Of a DNA stretch of 64,000 nucleotides, positions 62,501 through 64,000 are shown in pieces (the stretch's first letter is position 1; every line of letters starts with the position of its first letter). The stretch lies in contig JAIXWR010000001.1 of assembly GCA_027491155.1 (NCBI GenBank), forward strand, positions 29,200-93,199, written 5' to 3'. Below the pieces are notes generated by a model that was not told the DNA's origin, did no database searches, and saw only the letters and a list, made by a program, of their open reading frames with translations. The stretch is from Verrucomicrobiaceae bacterium (GTDB lineage: Bacteria > Verrucomicrobiota > Verrucomicrobiia > Verrucomicrobiales > Akkermansiaceae). The position numbers were made by a program, and so were the translations under genes.

Positions 62501-63125
62501 CAACGACCGGATGACACTCCGCACCGGGTTCTTCCACAAGAACCTGACCCGCCCCCTGGTCACCTTCTATGAACCGACCTCCGGCGGGGTCGAACTGCTC
62601 TACAAGGACGCTTTCGTCGACACCAACACCGGCCTCGCGACCGACTACACCGCCACCATCAGCGGCATCGAGATCGAAGGCGAGCTGACCGAGCTCGGCC
62701 CCTTCACCTTGAAGTCCAACTTCACCTTCATCGACGCGCAGCTGAACTACTTCTACGAGGTCGACGGCCAGCCCCAGCCGGTCACCAGCCAGCTTCCCTA
62801 CCAGCCGAAATACATCCTCAACGGAACACTGAGCCACTCCTACGAGCCGTGGGATCTCACCACCAGCCTCGTGCTGAACTACACCGGCGGCTACCCCGTG
62901 GTGCTGAAACGCCGTGACAACGACTTCGAGGTCGCCCGCGAGGCGGCCACCACCCTCGATCTCGTGGTGACCAAGGAGATCGAACGCCAGGGCACCGATT
63001 TCACGATCGGCTGCGGGATCAAGAACCTGTTAGGCACGGACGACACCTACACCTACCAGGACCGGACCTACAGCCAGGAGACGACCGGCAGGACCTTCTG
63101 GCTCGAGGCAAAGGCTTCCTTCTGA
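59535..63125 (+). CDS. TonB-dependent outer-membrane receptor
   Basis: 1,196 residues from ATG 59535 (a GTG at 59460 sits in a palindrome). A signal-like helix (WLRLAVACVTNFAILAAPC) is followed by a long Pro/Ala-rich stretch, a carboxypeptidase-regulatory-like domain (about 140-220; VDVIGTGRVAETDAQGRFRIEGLPAGDFTVEA), a TonB-box-like acidic segment (EEYTLEEESVVGEYTE) and the plug (about 250-350; VVRGLADRYVTTLFNGAQVASADPSRKAIQLDLFPTSVIESIGVDKTY, ADFGGGAIGITT). The 22-stranded barrel runs to a terminal phenylalanine (FWLEAKASF). It imports a ligand across the outer membrane with energy from TonB. Substrate is not deducible; the beta-helix protein after it is a common partner. No TonB/ExbBD genes are here. 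Confidence 0.92.
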   Translation: MPIPSDPSPSPFRTRDWLRLAVACVTNFAILAAPCQEIAATAGLPAHDSGDSMLLAALLPEKEGMMLDAGGSPAPSPRDSWFTWRSPAKANYWRSPEIPRRSAAPPWPTAIAARPSAAAPAAGPLVIPTAPWEPGALPTGSDPLPPPGVFGALPIEQQVGTCVLYGEVASGLDPVAKALVDVIGTGRVAETDAQGRFRIEGLPAGDFTVEASALNYSPQALGVSTNPAAPVELRFNLTVKPAEGGTEEYTLEEESVVGEYTEASQGDFNLTLAAEAPSVTSGVSRDDFEKTAVGDAGEAIGKISGANIVDGKYAVVRGLADRYVTTLFNGAQVASADPSRKAIQLDLFPTSVIESIGVDKTYSPWLPADFGGGAIGITTRAFPTERILEVKSEVSWNDALEGTMYVHPNRDLGFLGNVTHTLPTFLERPDGFVDTGNTTPEDLTRRWTGLHRSQSYLPVEDEAEFGYSQGATYGETFDLAAGNRFGLMMAVGQSSGDESNTGESVHNPVRDFNRDEYTRSVEWSVFTSAALELGENHTFTGTYFKKHIADDTTSLASNIVQDSESLRYGSLAGSPTVDISDTFGGDAVYYGESWDIETTLRDLDIFQFRGDHTLWDRGLVLDWNVTFSGAEENRPYSTHFEYGVLDFSEQALQPYIDLAYEALDLTAKEVAPIFGQDPETATWLDLRDDIVGLIGEEATAGIEDANGLPKLRPGGGALRLPTLSHGTYVGARDGAQVSSRRSERTLEDAGEQQLNLTYPIYFGDDEERLLEFRMGALHFNKKRQTRTRLYDMTIRNDGGDGSGFPSGFLDQISPDGRTYGQIFAENPALLADYFNGTINGGPYYQNALNTRGVENVLTELDQQAFYANARFKWDKTFMVAGLRQETEKYEIDVLPDPESAFDDDEIAAFGWENRESQEDLLPSISAGSSFFGDQLQVLAAWSETIARPTFWEFVPTVSVDQSTGLARRGNSSLFRTGLTNTDLSFTWLPNDRMTLRTGFFHKNLTRPLVTFYEPTSGGVELLYKDAFVDTNTGLATDYTATISGIEIEGELTELGPFTLKSNFTFIDAQLNYFYEVDGQPQPVTSQLPYQPKYILNGTLSHSYEPWDLTTSLVLNYTGGYPVVLKRRDNDFEVAREAATTLDLVVTKEIERQGTDFTIGCGIKNLLGTDDTYTYQDRTYSQETTGRTFWLEAKASF

Positions 63126-63147
63126 AGCGGGACGAAATGGCGGTTTT

Positions 63148-63167
63148 GTCACGGAAGACGGGGTGAC
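63148..63167. promoter_or_regulatory. inverted repeat upstream of the beta-helix gene
   Basis: GTCAC (63148-63152) and GTGAC (63163-63167) flank GGAAGACGGG. It shares ACGGAAG and the half-site with the dyad before the TonB receptor, suggesting a common regulator. Confidence 0.3.
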
Positions 63168-63220
63168 GATGGAGGGCCCGGCGGCGATGAACGGCCCGCA
63201 TTCCAAAGATGCCCCATCCC

Positions 63221-64000
63221 ATGAAACCACCGAGCCTCAACATCTCCAAATTCTGGCTGGCCGGCCTTCTCGGCTTCGGCCTCTCCGCCGCTTCCTCCTT
63301 CGCCGCGCAAGTTGACGTCTTCAACGATGCGACTCTGACCGAGTTCGACGCCGTGCTCGGAGTCCGGGTGCTCAAGACCTCGCAGACCTGGACCGCTGGC
63401 AACGAGTATATCCTCACGGATCGCGTCTTCATCAAGCCCGGCCAAACCCTCACGATCGATCCGGGCACCAAGGTCTACGGATCCTTCAACGACAACGGCA
63501 CCCCGCTCACCAAGACTGATGACAAGGTCGGCGCCCTCATCGCCATGCGCGGCGGCCGCCTCGTGGCCGACGGCACGGCCGCGAACCCGATCGTCTTCAC
63601 CTCGATCCGCGACCTCGAAGCACTCACCGGCGTCGACTCCGCGTTCGACCCGGATGCCCTCGTCGGCCCCGCTCCCACCGCCGCAGACGGCGGCCAGTGG
63701 GGCGGCGTCGTCCTCCTCGGCAACGCCCGCATCACCGTCTCCGATTCCGCCGGCAACAACATCGGCCAGTCGGAAATCGAAGGCTTCCTTCCCTCAGGAA
63801 CCCCGTCCAACGACAGCGACACCCTCGCCGACGCCATCGAATACGGATTCGACGCCGGCTTCCCGCTCGATAACGCCGACGACAGCGGCATCCTCCGCTA
63901 CGTCTCCATCCGCCACGGCGGCTACCAGTTCGCCGACGGCCGCGAGATCAACGGCCTCACCCTCGGCGGCGTCGGCACCGGCACCGTCATCGAGAACGTC
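63221..64000 (+). CDS. secreted parallel beta-helix protein, 5' part (cut by window edge)
   Basis: 260 residues before the window ends, no stop seen. A signal peptide (FWLAGLLGFGLSAASSFAA) precedes LKTSQTWTAGNEYILTDRVFIKPGQTLTIDPGTKVYG, then GALIAMRGGRLVADGTAANPIVFTS, QWGGVVLLGNARITVS and LRYVSIRHGGYQF. This pattern is the right-handed beta-helix family found in Bacteroidota and Verrucomicrobia, in which a long repeated sandwich of GTVI and PIVFTS-type turns follows a signal peptide; it commonly neighbours a TonB-dependent receptor. Possible roles are a surface ligand-binding partner of the receptor or an adhesin; I cannot assign an enzyme. The 3' part lies beyond the window. Confidence 0.82.
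   Translation, partial: MKPPSLNISKFWLAGLLGFGLSAASSFAAQVDVFNDATLTEFDAVLGVRVLKTSQTWTAGNEYILTDRVFIKPGQTLTIDPGTKVYGSFNDNGTPLTKTDDKVGALIAMRGGRLVADGTAANPIVFTSIRDLEALTGVDSAFDPDALVGPAPTAADGGQWGGVVLLGNARITVSDSAGNNIGQSEIEGFLPSGTPSNDSDTLADAIEYGFDAGFPLDNADDSGILRYVSIRHGGYQFADGREINGLTLGGVGTGTVIENV

Overview
The window is 64 kb of chromosome-like, GC-rich DNA. It most resembles the phylum Verrucomicrobiota (Verrucomicrobiaceae, Luteolibacter/Haloferula-like). This rests on the gene families: giant autotransporter-associated beta-strand repeat proteins, XylR-type LacI/AraC and GntR/LacI hybrid regulators, Tat-exported Gfo/Idh oxidoreductases, DUF1080, sialate O-acetylesterases and a DUF3500 protein. That placement is inference. 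I saw no rRNA, tRNA, IS element, prophage or CRISPR array. Both window ends cut through a gene.

Layout. 0-1.5 kb: 5' part of an ECF sigma factor (minus) and two small coiled-coil membrane proteins (plus). 1.5-4.8 kb: E1 alpha, E1 beta and E2 of a 2-oxoacid (probably pyruvate) dehydrogenase complex on the minus strand, without E3. 4.9-9.7 kb: an alkyltransferase-like protein, a XylR-type regulator, a 360-nt non-coding stretch with a strong terminator, an S10 serine carboxypeptidase and an outer-membrane porin. 9.9-17.4 kb: a 2,515-residue secreted metzincin protease carrying PKD, LamG and beta-strand repeats.

17.4-29.6 kb: a nitrate assimilation cluster. It holds a LysR regulator, a cytoplasmic NrtA/NasS-like nitrate-binding protein, the ABC nitrate transporter (NrtA, NrtB, two ATPases), siroheme nitrite reductase, a fused DmsB-DmsC Fe-S/membrane-anchor protein and a molybdopterin nitrate reductase. 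Nitrate would be imported, reduced by NasA with electrons probably delivered from quinol through the DmsBC-like fusion, and nitrite reduced to ammonium by NirA. The cluster is peppered with short tandem arrays (7-bp and 9-bp periods), both at gene junctions and in frame inside genes. 29.7-31.8 kb: sucCD.

32-33.8 kb: an exported protein of unknown function and a DUF1802 protein. 33.8-56.6 kb: a probable glycan-processing locus. It has a GntR/LacI hybrid repressor divergent from three giant secreted multidomain proteins (one with an N-terminal acetylesterase), followed by a Tat-exported Gfo/Idh oxidoreductase, a DUF1080 putative 3-keto-glycoside hydrolase, a second acetylesterase and a DUF3863-like protein. 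The likely theme is extracytoplasmic deacetylation and C3-oxidation/cleavage of a glycan. 56.6-59.4 kb: DUF3500 protein, lipoprotein alpha/beta hydrolase and MYG1-family nuclease. 59.5-64 kb: a TonB-dependent receptor followed by the 5' part of a secreted beta-helix protein.

A recurring promoter-like pattern (TTGNNN, 16-18 bp, TAGNNT or close variants) sits very close to the start codons of at least seven genes, some with leaderless geometry. No computation or database search could be run. Family names come from motif recognition, and start codons are chosen by inspection.
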